A DNA stretch of 64,000 nt from Planctomycetales bacterium (GCA_026400835.1 JAPLOA010000035.1:205652-269651); one strand, 5' to 3'; counted from the first letter of the stretch, positions 16,295 through 26,261 are shown. A program made the numbers and translations. The notes: generated by a model from the letters alone, not told the origin.

Positions 16295-17336
16295 AGAGCG
16301 CTTCCATGGTTGGTCTGGCGCGAACTGGGTCTGTATGGTAGTCCGGGGCTGTCTTAAGGAGATAGTCCCATGGAACCACATCGTGCGGAGTTTCGCGCCG
16401 AGGTCCTGGCCGCATGCGATGCGAACCAGGGAACTGGAGCCGTTGCATTGCGGTGCAAGGTTTCAGAATCGTGAGTTCGGCTGATCAGGCAACAACGCCG
16501 GGAGACGGGTCAAGTAACTCCCAAAACGGCAGCACCTCGTCAGCCGAAGTGGCATGCATGGGCTGATTGATTGCTGTCGAGGATTGCTGCTCAACCCGAC
16601 ATTTATCTACGTGAACTGCAAATTGAGTTGCTGGCCGAACGCGGTGAAGATGTCTGCCTGCAGACGCTCTGCAATGCGTGCCAGGCTCTGAAGCAGACTC
16701 GAAAAAAACTCTAATTGCCGAGGAGCAGGATCGTCCTGATGTCGCGAAGAAACGCTTTGAATGGCGTGATTCACAAGGGCTGATCGATCCAGCCCGTGTT
16801 GTGTTTATCGATGAAACAACGGCCAAAACCAACATAACGCGACCTTACGGTCGTTCAGAGATGGGCTCGCGGGTGCTTGAGAAAGTCTGGTTCGGCCGCT
16901 GAGAAACAACCACTTTTCCGGGAGCACTGCGTGCTACGGGTTTCATTGCTTCGCTGACGATCGACGGTCCCATTACCGGCCCGTTGTTTCGCAGTTGGGT
17001 CGAGCAGCATCTCGTGCCGGAATTGAAACCCGGCGACATCGTGGTTGATGAACAATCTCTCCAGTCACAAGGTCGTGGGAATCCGCGAAGCCATTGAAGT
17101 GGCCGGCGCCGAGCTGCGATACCTGCCTCCCTATTCTCCGTACCTCGCACTCCACCGGACGCTCCGATCGAGCTGGCCTTTTCGAAACTCAAGAAGCGGC
17201 TTCGAGACGGCGCGGAACGGACCGTCTAAAAACTCCGGGAGCTCTGCGGTGCCGTCCTTGATCAATTCACCGAACTTGAGTGCCGAAAATACTTTAAGCA
17301 CTGCGGATATCGCTTTAACTAAAATGGAACCGCTCC
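16295..17336 (+). mobile_element. IS630-family insertion sequence (decayed)
   Basis: Terminal inverted repeats GAGCGCTTCCAT (16296-16307) and ATGGAACCGCTC (17324-17335) bracket a transposase pseudogene. The right end cuts an ornithine cyclodeaminase gene; the left end lies beside the LapA remnant, and the missing half of the cyclodeaminase is not found there, so the insertion was followed by a deletion or recombination. Confidence 0.8.
16370..17322 (+). pseudogene. IS630-family transposase, frameshifted
   Basis: Pieces in different frames rebuild an IS630 transposase. The N-terminal helix-turn-helix part reads MEPHRAEFRAEVLAACDANQ. The catalytic part has RVVFIDETTAKTNITRPYGR (first Asp of the DDE triad), then [20 protein letters not shown], and a C-terminal block ending [16 protein letters not shown]. 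Several frameshifts and an internal stop (TGA at about 16901) disrupt it. The original ATG is at 16370 and the original stop at 17320-17322. Confidence 0.82.
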
Positions 17337-17603
17337 AGGCAGCTCGCGCTGATAGTTCTTCGCAGAACCAGCGACCCACTTCAGACCGCAAGCTCCCGGT
17401 TGCTTCAAACAGGCGGGCATCGCATGCATGAAATTCGCTGGATCCGTTCCGGTCGGATGCAGACCAATTTTGGGATGCATCTCATATGTGCCAGCGGCAT
17501 GTTCCACCAACGCTTTTTCGACAACGTCAACAGCCTGCTGTGGCGTCAGCTCAAGAGACAGGATGTCACTTCCGGACAACAACAGAACTTCGATTGATTT
17601 CAT
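17337..17603 (-). pseudogene. Ornithine cyclodeaminase/mu-crystallin family, N-terminal fragment
   Basis: The product from ATG 17603 reads VLLLSGSDILSLELTPQQAV, then [22 protein letters not shown] and [18 protein letters not shown]. This is the N-terminal dimerisation and substrate-binding part of the ornithine cyclodeaminase/alanine dehydrogenase (mu-crystallin) family. The NAD-binding Rossmann domain is missing because the IS630 right end begins at about 17336. About 85 of an expected 320 or so residues remain. Confidence 0.8.
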
Positions 17604-17936
17604 GAATTCCAATTCTTCCTGCAGGAAAATTCACCAAACTAAAAACATTCCACATCAGACGTCTACTGCGCAATCAATTGTACGAGGATGTGCAGACCAG
17701 CACTCCAGCCTTGCCAAATCCGCACAGGCCGCGGCGAGATGTGCGTTTGGGAAGTTGCCCTGAGTTACGGGCAGCACAACACAAATCACATTCCTCGCAT
17801 GGCCGAGCAAAGGACAGCGTCTGACAGGTCAAGATCGCATGGAACGATGTTTGCCCTGACTTCGTCGAGGCGATGTTGCGACAGGTACGTCAGTCCTGAT
17901 GTGGCTGCATAGAAAAGCCTTAACGTGGAGTCACTC
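17604..17936. other. Intergenic, no supported gene
   Basis: It lies between the divergent cyclodeaminase fragment and the PP2C gene and probably contains the PP2C promoter. No coding or structured element was recognised. Confidence 0.4.
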
Positions 17937-18875
17937 ATGCCCGGTCGGCTGGATGTTTTTGGTACCACGGATATCGGACTGGTACGGTCAAAGAACGATG
18001 ATCAATTCCTGATTGCGGACTTGAAGAAATCCGTCATCATTCACCAGACCAGTCTCTCCTATGATGACGAAACTCATCTGATGGGTGGATCGCAGGCGAA
18101 ACTGCTTCTCGTTGCTGACGGAGTCGGTGGAAACCCTGCGGGAGACCAGGCGAGCCGACTTGCGGTTCAGGGAATCGTCCAGTATCTCCTGAACACAATG
18201 CACTGGCTGTTCCGACTGAATGATGGCCGGGAGGATGCTTTCCTTGAGGATTTAAAAGGGGCATTGGCATTCACGCAGGAAAAGATTCGCCAAAACGCAC
18301 AGGCAGATGCTTCCCACCTGCAGATGGGAACGACCATCACGCTCGCGTACATCGTGTGGCCGCATGTGTATCTGATTCATGTTGGAGACAGCCGAGCGTA
18401 TATTGTGCGAGATCAGAAGGTGATCCACCTCACACATGATCAAACCTATGCTCAGGCTCTTGTAGATGCTGGCATGATGAATGAGTCAGATCTTTGTAAA
18501 TCTCCGCTTCGGCACGTGCTTTCAGGTCTGGTGGGATGTGACTCGCGGCATCTGACTCCGGAGGTCAGCCAGTTTAAGCTGGCGTTCCATGATAAACTAT
18601 TGTTGTGCACTGATGGCCTGACAAACCATGTGGGCGACAATGAGATCGCAAGGATTCTTTCGACAGACAGAACGTCCAAAGAAACGTGTGCTTTGCTTGT
18701 TAAAGCCGCCAACGATGCAGGCGGGCAAGACAACATCACAGTGGTGCTTGCCCATTTTACAGATGGAACACAGGATCGCCTGACGCAGAAGGACGAAGCC
18801 ATCGAGCTCGGTCGGATGGCAGAAACGGCATCAGAACGGAAAGTACTTGCCTCAGAAATACAAGTCAGCGTTTGA
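17937..18875 (+). CDS. PP2C-type Ser/Thr protein phosphatase
   Basis: A 312-residue protein with the bacterial PP2C (PPM) motifs in order: TDIGLVRSKNDDQFLI (metal-binding Asp), LLVADGVGGNPAGDQAS, MGTTITLAYI, LIHVGDSRAYIVRD, LLLCTDGLTNHV and GGQDNITVVLAHF with the last metal-binding Asp. Compared with short PP2Cs there is an insert of about 25 residues after motif 1. ATG 17937 is chosen because GGAG lies 6 bases upstream. It probably opposes the Ser/Thr kinases common in this group; no kinase gene is adjacent. Confidence 0.92.
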   Translation: MPGRLDVFGTTDIGLVRSKNDDQFLIADLKKSVIIHQTSLSYDDETHLMGGSQAKLLLVADGVGGNPAGDQASRLAVQGIVQYLLNTMHWLFRLNDGREDAFLEDLKGALAFTQEKIRQNAQADASHLQMGTTITLAYIVWPHVYLIHVGDSRAYIVRDQKVIHLTHDQTYAQALVDAGMMNESDLCKSPLRHVLSGLVGCDSRHLTPEVSQFKLAFHDKLLLCTDGLTNHVGDNEIARILSTDRTSKETCALLVKAANDAGGQDNITVVLAHFTDGTQDRLTQKDEAIELGRMAETASERKVLASEIQVSV

Positions 18876-19082
18876 TCCGGCAATCTGAAAAAGTCTAACA
18901 CCATCCGTGGACATGATGGATCTGAGCCTTGTATGCTGAAAATCATCTGACCTGAAACCGGAGGCCGTTCTCGCCCCTCGTGCATTGAATTCTCACTACT
19001 CCTGGATGGCAATGCCACGAATCGAAACCGCGATGCTAAGGCAATTAATGGACAGGCCTCATCGAAGATCGTAAGACGGACC

Positions 19083-19415
19083 TTGCTAGAATTGTCGTTG
19101 TCTTCAGAAAAGAATGGACATGGCCGACGCACCTCAAGCGGGGACATCAACTCAGCATCGACTGCAGTCGGCATCCGGAATCAGACGGTGACAGAGGCCG
19201 TCGAGTCGGCCCGGGTCGCCAGGATTAATGCGATCGTCGATATCATGCGTGCTATTCCACCACATGATGCAGACACATTGAGTAAAGTGCTCACCGCCAT
19301 CATCGGAGGAACATCGCCCGACGATCTGAATTTGCTGCAAACGGCGCTACTGGAAAAATGGTCACTGGATGACAATGTCGGCACGGAATCTGACAGCCTT
19401 CTGTCTGCGGACTAG
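19083..19415 (+). CDS. Hypothetical protein
   Basis: An unrecognised ORF of 110 residues from a TTG start, or 76 residues from GTG 19188. The C-terminal half (AVESARVARINAIVDIMRAIPPHD..., LNLLQTALLEKWSLDD) looks helical and coding-like; the first 30 residues look non-coding, which favours the shorter form. It lies 31 bases before the PPK2 remnant. Confidence 0.35.
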   Translation: MLELSLSSEKNGHGRRTSSGDINSASTAVGIRNQTVTEAVESARVARINAIVDIMRAIPPHDADTLSKVLTAIIGGTSPDDLNLLQTALLEKWSLDDNVGTESDSLLSAD

Positions 19416-19445
19416 CGCGATGGCGGATATCCCTATCGGTTTCTG

Positions 19446-20220
19446 ATGTCTCGCAGGTCTTACGAGAAACAGAAGTATCGTCTTCAGGTCGAACTGTTGA
19501 AGCTTCAGGCGTGGGTGAAGAAGACGGGGCAACGAGTTGTCATCCTGTTCGAAGGTCGCGACGCCGCCGGAAAAGGAGGAGCCATCAAGCGATTTATGGA
19601 ACACCTGAATCCTCGCGGTGCGCGAGTGGTGGCTTTGGAAAAACCAACAGACGTGGAGAAGGGACACGTGGTACTTTCAACGATATGTCGAACATCTGCC
19701 GACTCACGGTGAGATCGTGATGTTCGACCGTTCCTGGTACAATCGGGCGGGTGTGGAATACGTCATGAACTTCTGCTCGAATGAGGAATACAGCGAATTC
19801 ATGCGACAGGCGCCAGAGTTTGAACGCAATCCTGCTCGCAGCGGAATCCACCTGATCAAGTTCTGGTTTTCTGTCAGTCGAAAGGAACAGTTGCGAAGAT
19901 TTAACGAACGCGAGCGTCATCCGCTGAAGCAATGGAAATTGTCGCCGATTGATACGGCTTCGCTCGACAAATGGGACGAATACACCAGAGAAAAAGAGGC
20001 CATGTTTTTCCATACCGATACGGCAGATACTCCCTGGTCGGTCGTGAAATCGGACTGTAAGAAGCGTGCTCGCCTCAATGCGATGCGCTATGTGCTTCAC
20101 AATCTCAACTATGACGGAAAAGATACTGAACGAATTGGCGTAGTGGATCCACTGCTCGTTGGCCGAGCTCAGGTTGTGTTCGAGCAGGGTGAACACCTCA
20201 ATCCGACGTCAACGCGATGA
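19446..20220 (+). pseudogene. ppk2: Polyphosphate kinase 2 (PPK2), single-base frameshift
   Basis: Frame 1 gives the Walker A part (RVVILFEGRDAAGKGGAIKR) and continues to ALEKPTDVEKG; the frame then changes at about 19662-19666. From 19666 another frame resumes with TWYFQRYVEHLPTHGEIVMF, then DRSWYNRAGVE (Walker B/lid) and a normal C-terminus ending at 20220. Removing one base (C19665) restores a family-length protein of about 257 residues. PPK2 enzymes transfer phosphate between polyphosphate and nucleotides. This is either a real mutation or a sequencing error; all motifs are otherwise intact. Confidence 0.85.
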
Positions 20221-20727
20221 GACTCCTGGCTGCGGCTGTATCTGCTTTGAATGACCGGATAGCAAAACAGCACAGCCATAGGTGCGTTTTCCGGAATGCA
20301 ACGGGTTCTCGGAGAGTGCCTGGTGTGTGCCGTGCACCGTCAAATTACGTAATTACTCTGCTTGACGGTGTCCCTCAAATGAATGCTCTCTGAGCTTGAC
20401 GCTGATCGGATACGCTTGTCAATCGCCCCTGAAATCAGGCGAGGAACGAATCTCACTGCTCTGCCGTTGACTTCTGGATGACGTGTTTGATCGCAACTCA
20501 CTGAAGCTATGCAATCAGAAAACTCAGCAGAATTGAACCTGCGGATCAAGCCAATTCTGGTGGATGTCCCGTCGCGTGCATTGTCCCGTCGCGTGCATTG
20601 TTTGCAACGTAGGGTTGAACGCTGGAGAGTTCTCGGACGTTTGTGGCAGAGAAACCCTGCCAGCTCAGTTCCTGGATCTACGGAAATCAGAACAATTCAG
20701 TGCATTTCATAGAGAGCGGCGGCAGTC
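20221..20727. other. Intergenic; contains a 17-bp tandem duplication
   Basis: No gene is supported. The 17-mer CCCGTCGCGTGCATTGT is present twice head to tail at 20568-20584 and 20585-20601. The promoter of the CpaE-CpaF pair should lie here. Confidence 0.45.
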
Positions 20728-21918
20728 ATGTATCCATTAAAGGCCCTCCTCGTTGGCTGTACAGAAGTCGTACTACCAGGTCTGCGAGGCGAACTTTCGA
20801 ATCTTGCCGTGGTAACAGAGGGCGAGTATTTCGATAGCCGTAGCTGCCTCACGCATATTCTGGAAAGCCCCTCCGCAGAACGACTCATCATTATCCAGGC
20901 AAGTACGATTGCGGAGGCGACGCAACTGGAGGGGTTGAATGATGCGACTTCCGGTGTGCCGATCCTGGCTCTGGTTGATCCTGCCAGCGACCCTTCGTTG
21001 ATGTTACGTGCAATGCGCGGAGGCGCGGCACAGGTCGTAAGATTGCCAATTCAGTCTGATGACTTTCGGACCGCCATGCACCGGATCGCCATCCAGTTTG
21101 GACATGCGTGTGGGCAATGTCGCACGATTACAGTGCTTGGAGCCAGCGAAGGTTGTGGGGCATCCACAATTGCCTTGAATCTTGCCTCCGAAATTGGTCG
21201 CTTAAAGAACTCACCATGCATTCTCGCAGAGGAGTCGTTCTCGTTTGGCCGTCTGGCTCATAGTCTGAACATTGAGCCGCTGTTAACGATTGCTGAATTG
21301 CTGAATGATGCTGAACTGCTGGATCTGGAACGTGTACGAAGTGCATTGACAAAAGTCGAAGACAATCTCCAGGTCCTGGTGGGGTCATACAGATCCATTA
21401 ATCCCGTGAAGCCATCGAAAGCAGACGCTCTGAAACTGCTGGGAATAGTCAAACAGTTGACGGATGTGGTCGTCATTGATGGTCGTTACACGTATGACGA
21501 AGTCGCTTTTGACTCTATTGCTCAGTCACAGCAACTCGTCTTCGTCGCGAAACCGACGGTTTCGTCAATCCAGAACCTGATGACGCTGTTGGCGCATTTC
21601 GCACAGCGAGAATCACTGGCCCAGCAGTTTGTAGTGATCAATCAGTTTGATCCGGAAACAGAGACATTCTCGGTCGAGCGGTTGTCGGAAATCATTGGTG
21701 TGCCGAAATTGCACACGGTCGCATCCGATGCGAAGGGAATTCGGCTGGCGGATGCTCTGGGGCAAACACTCCGAAATGCAACGCCGCATAGCCCGGCGTT
21801 TGCCGACATGACGCTCCTCGCGAAGGCCGTCCTGGGAATTCCGCTGGAAGCGAAACCTGCCGCAAGCTTCATGGGAGCAGCACTGGATCGCGTCTCTCAC
21901 TTCTTTCAACTCACATGA
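20728..21918 (+). CDS. cpaE: CpaE/TadZ-like pilus assembly ATPase-fold protein
   Basis: A 396-residue protein. Residues 1 to about 125 form a receiver-like domain (LLVGCTEVVLPGL, PILALVDPASDPSLMLRAMRGGAAQVVRLP). Residues about 130-380 form a MinD/ParA-like domain typical of CpaE/TadZ (TVLGASEGCGASTIALNLASEIG; VVVIDGRYTYDEVAF; VFVAKPTVSSIQNL). The P-loop reads SEGCGAST rather than KGGxGxST, so the signature Lys/Arg is replaced. In Tad systems this protein localises the secretion machine. It overlaps the cpaF gene by 4 bases. Confidence 0.85.
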   Translation: MYPLKALLVGCTEVVLPGLRGELSNLAVVTEGEYFDSRSCLTHILESPSAERLIIIQASTIAEATQLEGLNDATSGVPILALVDPASDPSLMLRAMRGGAAQVVRLPIQSDDFRTAMHRIAIQFGHACGQCRTITVLGASEGCGASTIALNLASEIGRLKNSPCILAEESFSFGRLAHSLNIEPLLTIAELLNDAELLDLERVRSALTKVEDNLQVLVGSYRSINPVKPSKADALKLLGIVKQLTDVVVIDGRYTYDEVAFDSIAQSQQLVFVAKPTVSSIQNLMTLLAHFAQRESLAQQFVVINQFDPETETFSVERLSEIIGVPKLHTVASDAKGIRLADALGQTLRNATPHSPAFADMTLLAKAVLGIPLEAKPAASFMGAALDRVSHFFQLT

Positions 21919-23318
21919 TTGGCAAGTATATGACGGCCACTGTTACTGAAGCAGAGAGACCAATAAGCCTCAGCAGCTATGCTGATTTCGGACTTCCAGT
22001 TCCTCTGTCCCCCAGGGTTGCACGAGAAGATCAGCCTTCGGTTTCTGATTTTGGAAATCTGGTCCAACACGTTCACAATAAAGTGCTTGAACAATTTCAA
22101 GTCAGAGAGTTCAGTAAGCTGCCTGAGGACAAGCAGAAGACCGCTATTCGTCTCGTCGCGGAACAACTGATCGACGCCGAGAAGATACCGCTCAGCGGTT
22201 CCCAGCGGACACTTCTCATGCAGGATCTGCTGGACGAAATCGTCGGACTTGGTCCACTTGAAAAACTTCTTCGCGATTCTGCAGTGACAGATATTCTGGT
22301 CAATGGAGCCAAACAGATCTACGTCGAACGTCGAGGTCGGCTTCAGGAGGTCGCTGATCATTTTCGCGATGAGGATCACTTACTGACGATCATCGATCGA
22401 ATCGTCAGCAGAGTCGGGCGGCGAGTCGATTTTTCTTCGCCCGTCGTCGATGCGCGACTTCAGGATGGATCTCGCGTCAATGCCGTCATTCGTCCTGTCG
22501 CTCTCCGTGGCCCCACCTTGAGCATCCGACGTTTTGGCGTAGTCCCTCTGCAGCTCCATGACCTTCTGCAGTTTAAGGCATTGACGCCGGACATGGCGCA
22601 ATTTCTGGAGGCGGCCGTCAAGGCTCGATTGAACATCATTATCAGTGGTGGAACAGGCAGCGGAAAGACTACGCTGCTGAATACGTTGTCCGCATTTATT
22701 CCTAACACGGAACGAATCATCTCGATCGAAGATGCGGCGGAGTTACAGCTGCAGCAGCGTCATGTTGTGCAGCTTGAAGCTCGCCCCGCAAATCTTGAAG
22801 GAAAAGGCGAGATCACCATTCGAGATCTCGTTCGAACAACACTCAGAATGCGTCCCAATCGAATCATCATCGGAGAATGTCGCGGCCCGGAAGCGTTTGA
22901 CATGCTGCAGGCGATGAATACTGGGCACGATGGGTCATTAACAACAATGCATGCCAACAGTCCAAGGGATGCTCTGTCACGACTCGAAATGATGATGATG
23001 ATGGCCGTACGGGATGTCCCGTTGCACGTGATTCGCGAACAGATCGCTTCGGCAGTCAACGTGATCGTTCAGGTCGATCGTCTTACCGGAGGCCCTCGAC
23101 GTGTCACCAGTATCACCGAAGTCATGGGATGTGCTTCAGATGTGATTACGACACAGGAAGTCTTCAGATTCAAGCAACTTGGTGTCACATCTGCCGGTAA
23201 TGCTCTGGGAGCGTTTGAGGCGTCAGGCCTTACTTCATGCAATCTTCAACGTATTCATGCAGCAGGAATTGTTCTGCCTCTCAGCATATTCCATGATGGC
23301 GATCCGATAGAAGCGTGA
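21915..23318 (+). CDS. cpaF: CpaF/TadA-family secretion ATPase
   Basis: A 467-residue type II/IV secretion ATPase of the TadA/CpaF group. It has an N-terminal helical domain with DEIVGLGPLEKLLRDSAVTDILVNG, then Walker A IISGGTGSGKTTLLNTLSAF (residues about 240-258), an Asp box (RIISIEDAAELQL), Walker B (RMRPNRIIIGECRGPEAFDM) and the His box GSLTTMHANSPRDALSRLE. It powers Flp/Tad pilus assembly at the inner membrane. The start ATG at 21915 overlaps the cpaE stop. No tadB, tadC, pilin or secretin genes follow, so the pair is isolated here. Confidence 0.92.
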   Translation: MIGKYMTATVTEAERPISLSSYADFGLPVPLSPRVAREDQPSVSDFGNLVQHVHNKVLEQFQVREFSKLPEDKQKTAIRLVAEQLIDAEKIPLSGSQRTLLMQDLLDEIVGLGPLEKLLRDSAVTDILVNGAKQIYVERRGRLQEVADHFRDEDHLLTIIDRIVSRVGRRVDFSSPVVDARLQDGSRVNAVIRPVALRGPTLSIRRFGVVPLQLHDLLQFKALTPDMAQFLEAAVKARLNIIISGGTGSGKTTLLNTLSAFIPNTERIISIEDAAELQLQQRHVVQLEARPANLEGKGEITIRDLVRTTLRMRPNRIIIGECRGPEAFDMLQAMNTGHDGSLTTMHANSPRDALSRLEMMMMMAVRDVPLHVIREQIASAVNVIVQVDRLTGGPRRVTSITEVMGCASDVITTQEVFRFKQLGVTSAGNALGAFEASGLTSCNLQRIHAAGIVLPLSIFHDGDPIEA

Positions 23319-23338
23319 TCGCCGGGCTTGCATGGCTA

Positions 23339-23765
23339 TCAGACGGTCAGATTCACGATATCAAGCGTGCTGAGGATACCGACGGGCTCACCGTCTTTGT
23401 CCATCACGACGTGATGGACATGGCGATTCACCATGTCGGCTGTGACTTGGGAGAGTTCCGTTTCAGGCGAGCATTGCACAACGTTGCGATTCATGAGGTC
23501 GTCTACCCGAAATATCGGCTTCGCCTGGTCAGGAATTCCAGCAGCTATTGCTGCAGCATTCAATGGCCGCCCAGAGTACCGGCAACAGCATCAGGTCGCT
23601 GCGGCTGATGATGCCCACAATCTGTCGGTGCTCGACAACCGGCATCGCACTGATACCGCGGCAAACAAACTCCTGTTCCAGTTGATCAACACTCAAGTCT
23701 GGTAAAGTTGACCACACTGGCGCACTCATTGCGTCCTGAGCGAGCGGTTCACTGAAGCGGTTCAT
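23339..23765 (-). pseudogene. Two-CBS-domain protein split by a frameshift
   Basis: From ATG 23765 the first frame gives CBS1 (EFVCRGISAMPVVEHRQIVGIISRSDLM) and then loses the pattern at about 23560. An overlapping frame resumes with PIFRVDDLMNRNVVQCSPET and CBS2 (HVHHVVMDKDGEPVGILSTLDIVN), ending at 23339. Together they form a normal stand-alone CBS pair (about 140 residues), a module that binds adenine nucleotides. A single frameshift near 23555-23570 explains the break. Confidence 0.75.
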
Positions 23766-23934
23766 AAGTGGTCACCTTCAGCGAGCGAATGATGCAAAGT
23801 GGCGAGACCGCACGATTCTCGGGGTATTCGCAATTCGCATCGAGCCAGGATGATCACACTGCTGCCAAATCATGTCAGTTGAACTTCTGACGTTCAGCTT
23901 CTTTCAGAGAGTATCAGAATAGAGACAAACTGCG

Positions 23935-24273
23935 TCACCCTTTCTTTTTCGCGTTTGCCAATTCCCAATCAGACTTGCGGCAGTCAGAAAGATTGCCGTC
24001 CATTTCTCCGTGAACAGCACCGCAGCGTGCCAGGCAAAACTCGGACAATTCATCCAAAAATTCCACGACTCCAATTGTGCGGCCGCCATCTTGCCATCGC
24101 TGATCGACCAATGATTTAAAAGCCTTTCGATACACATACAAGAGGCCCTGCAGCAGCGAACGTATTCCTTGTTGGGTCGAGCAGCGTGAAATCAAAAGCA
24201 TTGCGAAGCAGACAGGCCCAGAACTTACAGAGATAACAAAAAGGTGCCAATGATGTTTCATGGAATGCATCAC
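23935..24273 (-). CDS. Unrecognised ORF, possibly a gene fragment
   Basis: A 112-residue minus-strand frame. Its C-terminal half (DQRWQDGGRTIGVVEFLDEL..., CLARCGAVHGEMDGNLSDCR, DWELANAKKKG) has a protein-like amino-acid balance, whereas the N-terminal part looks less so. No family was recognised. It lies downstream of the S41 protease on the same strand, 48 bases after its stop. It could be the C-terminus of a larger lost gene. Confidence 0.3.
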   Translation of the reverse strand: MMHSMKHHWHLFVISVSSGPVCFAMLLISRCSTQQGIRSLLQGLLYVYRKAFKSLVDQRWQDGGRTIGVVEFLDELSEFCLARCGAVHGEMDGNLSDCRKSDWELANAKKKG

Positions 24274-24320
24274 TTGGATGCGGCAAAAGTGAACGTGATC
24301 TGATGCTCTGCCCTGGCCTC

Positions 24321-26261
24321 TCAGAGAATCGTTGTTCCCGGGTGACCAGGATCAATGATTCCGTCCAGTGTGGCTGTGTTCGGGGCGGCACTCTCATGAG
24401 AAGCACAGGAACCTGAAGATCTGGCAAGGTTTCGTACTTCCGGTCCCTGTGCGGCGCGAATTGCTTCGACCAACACACCGTCGCCACTTTCCGGGATGTC
24501 CGTATTTTTAACTTCAATGTCCGGAGTGACACCAATTCCAGCCATCCTGAGTCCAGCAGGTGAATAGAATTCGGCAGTTGTGAGACGCAGATCTCCGCGA
24601 ACAGAGTTCAGTGGGAAATGAGTTTGAACTGTTCCTTTGCCGTACGAACGTGTCCCGATCACCAGACCGCGTTTGTTCTCACGGATTGCTGCGGCAAAGA
24701 TCTCACTTGCGGAAGCGCTGTCCGAATCAATCAGCACCACCATAGGCACTTGCCATGTCTTTCCATAAGTGGCTTTCAGCAAAACATTGTCCGATCGCAG
24801 CCTCCCTTTCGTGGATACGATCGTTCCACAGGGCAGAAATTTGTCGCACACTTCGACACAGGTCGTTAACAACCCACCGGGATTCCCGCGAACATCAACA
24901 ATCAGCGACTTCATGCCTCGTCCATGCAGCGTCTCCAGCGCCTGCTCCACTTCCGCAGGAGAATTCTGCGAAAAACGACTAAGGCCAAAGTATCCAACAT
25001 CGGTTCCCTCAAGGATTCTGGTGCCATGCACGGTCCAGACTCTGACGGTTCGTCGAATAAGGTTCATCTCACGCTCACGACCACCATCACGGGAGATCCG
25101 GACGCTCATTTGACTTCCGACAGGCCCCTTGAGAAGGTCGACACTGCTGGATAGTCTCATGCCACGAAGATCCTGGCCGTCTATGTTGTGGACGACATCG
25201 CCTGCCTCAATGTCAGCTTCAGAGGCCGGACTGCCCTCCAACACCCTGACGACGATGAGTCCGTCAGGATCTTCCCGGACTTCCAGGCCAATTCCCACGA
25301 TGTGTTCATCAAGGAGATCCGTTGTTCGAATCAACTCCCGAACTTCAGACACTGATGGTGAATCGGGATCAGCAAGCTCGAGCCCTGAGAATTTATCGAG
25401 CGTATCCAGACTGGCACTTGAAAACTCGAAGCCGACAAAACTTGCCGACAGACCCACAATGTACTCCGCTTGATTCATTGCCGAAATCAGCAGGAGATCA
25501 GTACCTTGAAAATCCTGAACTTTTCGGGAATCTCGAAGAATGCTCAGCGAACGGAGGAATTCGTGAAGTTGAAGAGTTCCGGGTGAAAGGCCGGCGGCAC
25601 TCAGAAATGTCTCGTTATCAATTGCAATTGCAAGATTTTTCAACGCCCGCTGGATGCGGCTCTGATAGCTCGAGGGCTCAAGAGAACGTTCATCTATCCT
25701 CAATGAAACCTCTCTGAAGAGACTCTGAGATTGTGCACTGGTCATGGCGCGCAATGCGCGAAGTGTCGCGGGATTCTGATACCGTCCAGTGAGAATCTCG
25801 TCGATATCAGCATCCGATATGTCTGGAAGCTGATTCGGGAGATACTGAACCTCGCGTTCCGGTCTGGAGCGAGGCTCAACAGCAGCCTGCCTTTGATCAT
25901 CCGGAACCAAATTGCCTTCCTGGAATCTCCCAGGACGTAACTGTCCGTCTTCATAAGGCAGTATTCGATCAGGGGGATTGCTGACAGAATTTCTATTCAA
26001 AGCTGCCGAACGAATAAAGCTTTTTGCATCAGCAGACTGCAAACCATCAGCCCCTGTCCATTGAGCAAATCGAACGGGAAAAGGGTCGGTTTCTGAGTCG
26101 GATCCCCGAGAGAACTCTGGCAGGTAAAGGCCGTCCGCAGAGGATTCAGAAAAATATCGCCCCGGAGTGGGTGCAACGGATTCCATTTGGCAAAAATGCA
26201 CAAGAGTCATTGCCAGGACAAAAATAGCCATTAGCACCGGAAATCGCCCTGATATCCCCAT
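24321..26261 (-). CDS. S41-family C-terminal processing protease with PDZ domain (CtpA-like)
   Basis: A 646-residue protein from ATG 26261, chosen because AAGGAGAG lies about 7 bases upstream; the other candidate is ATG 26288. It has an N-terminal signal/anchor (FPVLMAIFVLAMTLVHF) and a long helical N-terminal region. A PDZ domain (DGLIVVRVLEGSPASEADIEAGDVVHNIDG) lies before the S41 catalytic domain, which has SLIVDVRGNPGGLLTTCVEV, DSDSASASEIFAAAI (nucleophile Ser near residue 515) and GTRSYGKGTVQT (Lys base). It is expected to cleave proteins in the periplasm from their C-terminal side. Confidence 0.9.
   Translation of the reverse strand: MGISGRFPVLMAIFVLAMTLVHFCQMESVAPTPGRYFSESSADGLYLPEFSRGSDSETDPFPVRFAQWTGADGLQSADAKSFIRSAALNRNSVSNPPDRILPYEDGQLRPGRFQEGNLVPDDQRQAAVEPRSRPEREVQYLPNQLPDISDADIDEILTGRYQNPATLRALRAMTSAQSQSLFREVSLRIDERSLEPSSYQSRIQRALKNLAIAIDNETFLSAAGLSPGTLQLHEFLRSLSILRDSRKVQDFQGTDLLLISAMNQAEYIVGLSASFVGFEFSSASLDTLDKFSGLELADPDSPSVSEVRELIRTTDLLDEHIVGIGLEVREDPDGLIVVRVLEGSPASEADIEAGDVVHNIDGQDLRGMRLSSSVDLLKGPVGSQMSVRISRDGGREREMNLIRRTVRVWTVHGTRILEGTDVGYFGLSRFSQNSPAEVEQALETLHGRGMKSLIVDVRGNPGGLLTTCVEVCDKFLPCGTIVSTKGRLRSDNVLLKATYGKTWQVPMVVLIDSDSASASEIFAAAIRENKRGLVIGTRSYGKGTVQTHFPLNSVRGDLRLTTAEFYSPAGLRMAGIGVTPDIEVKNTDIPESGDGVLVEAIRAAQGPEVRNLARSSGSCASHESAAPNTATLDGIIDPGHPGTTIL

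Noticed and set aside
18452..19174. Long minus-strand open frame antisense to the PP2C gene
   Set aside because: No domain, Ser/Arg-rich composition, and it lies fully opposite a clear PP2C coding sequence.
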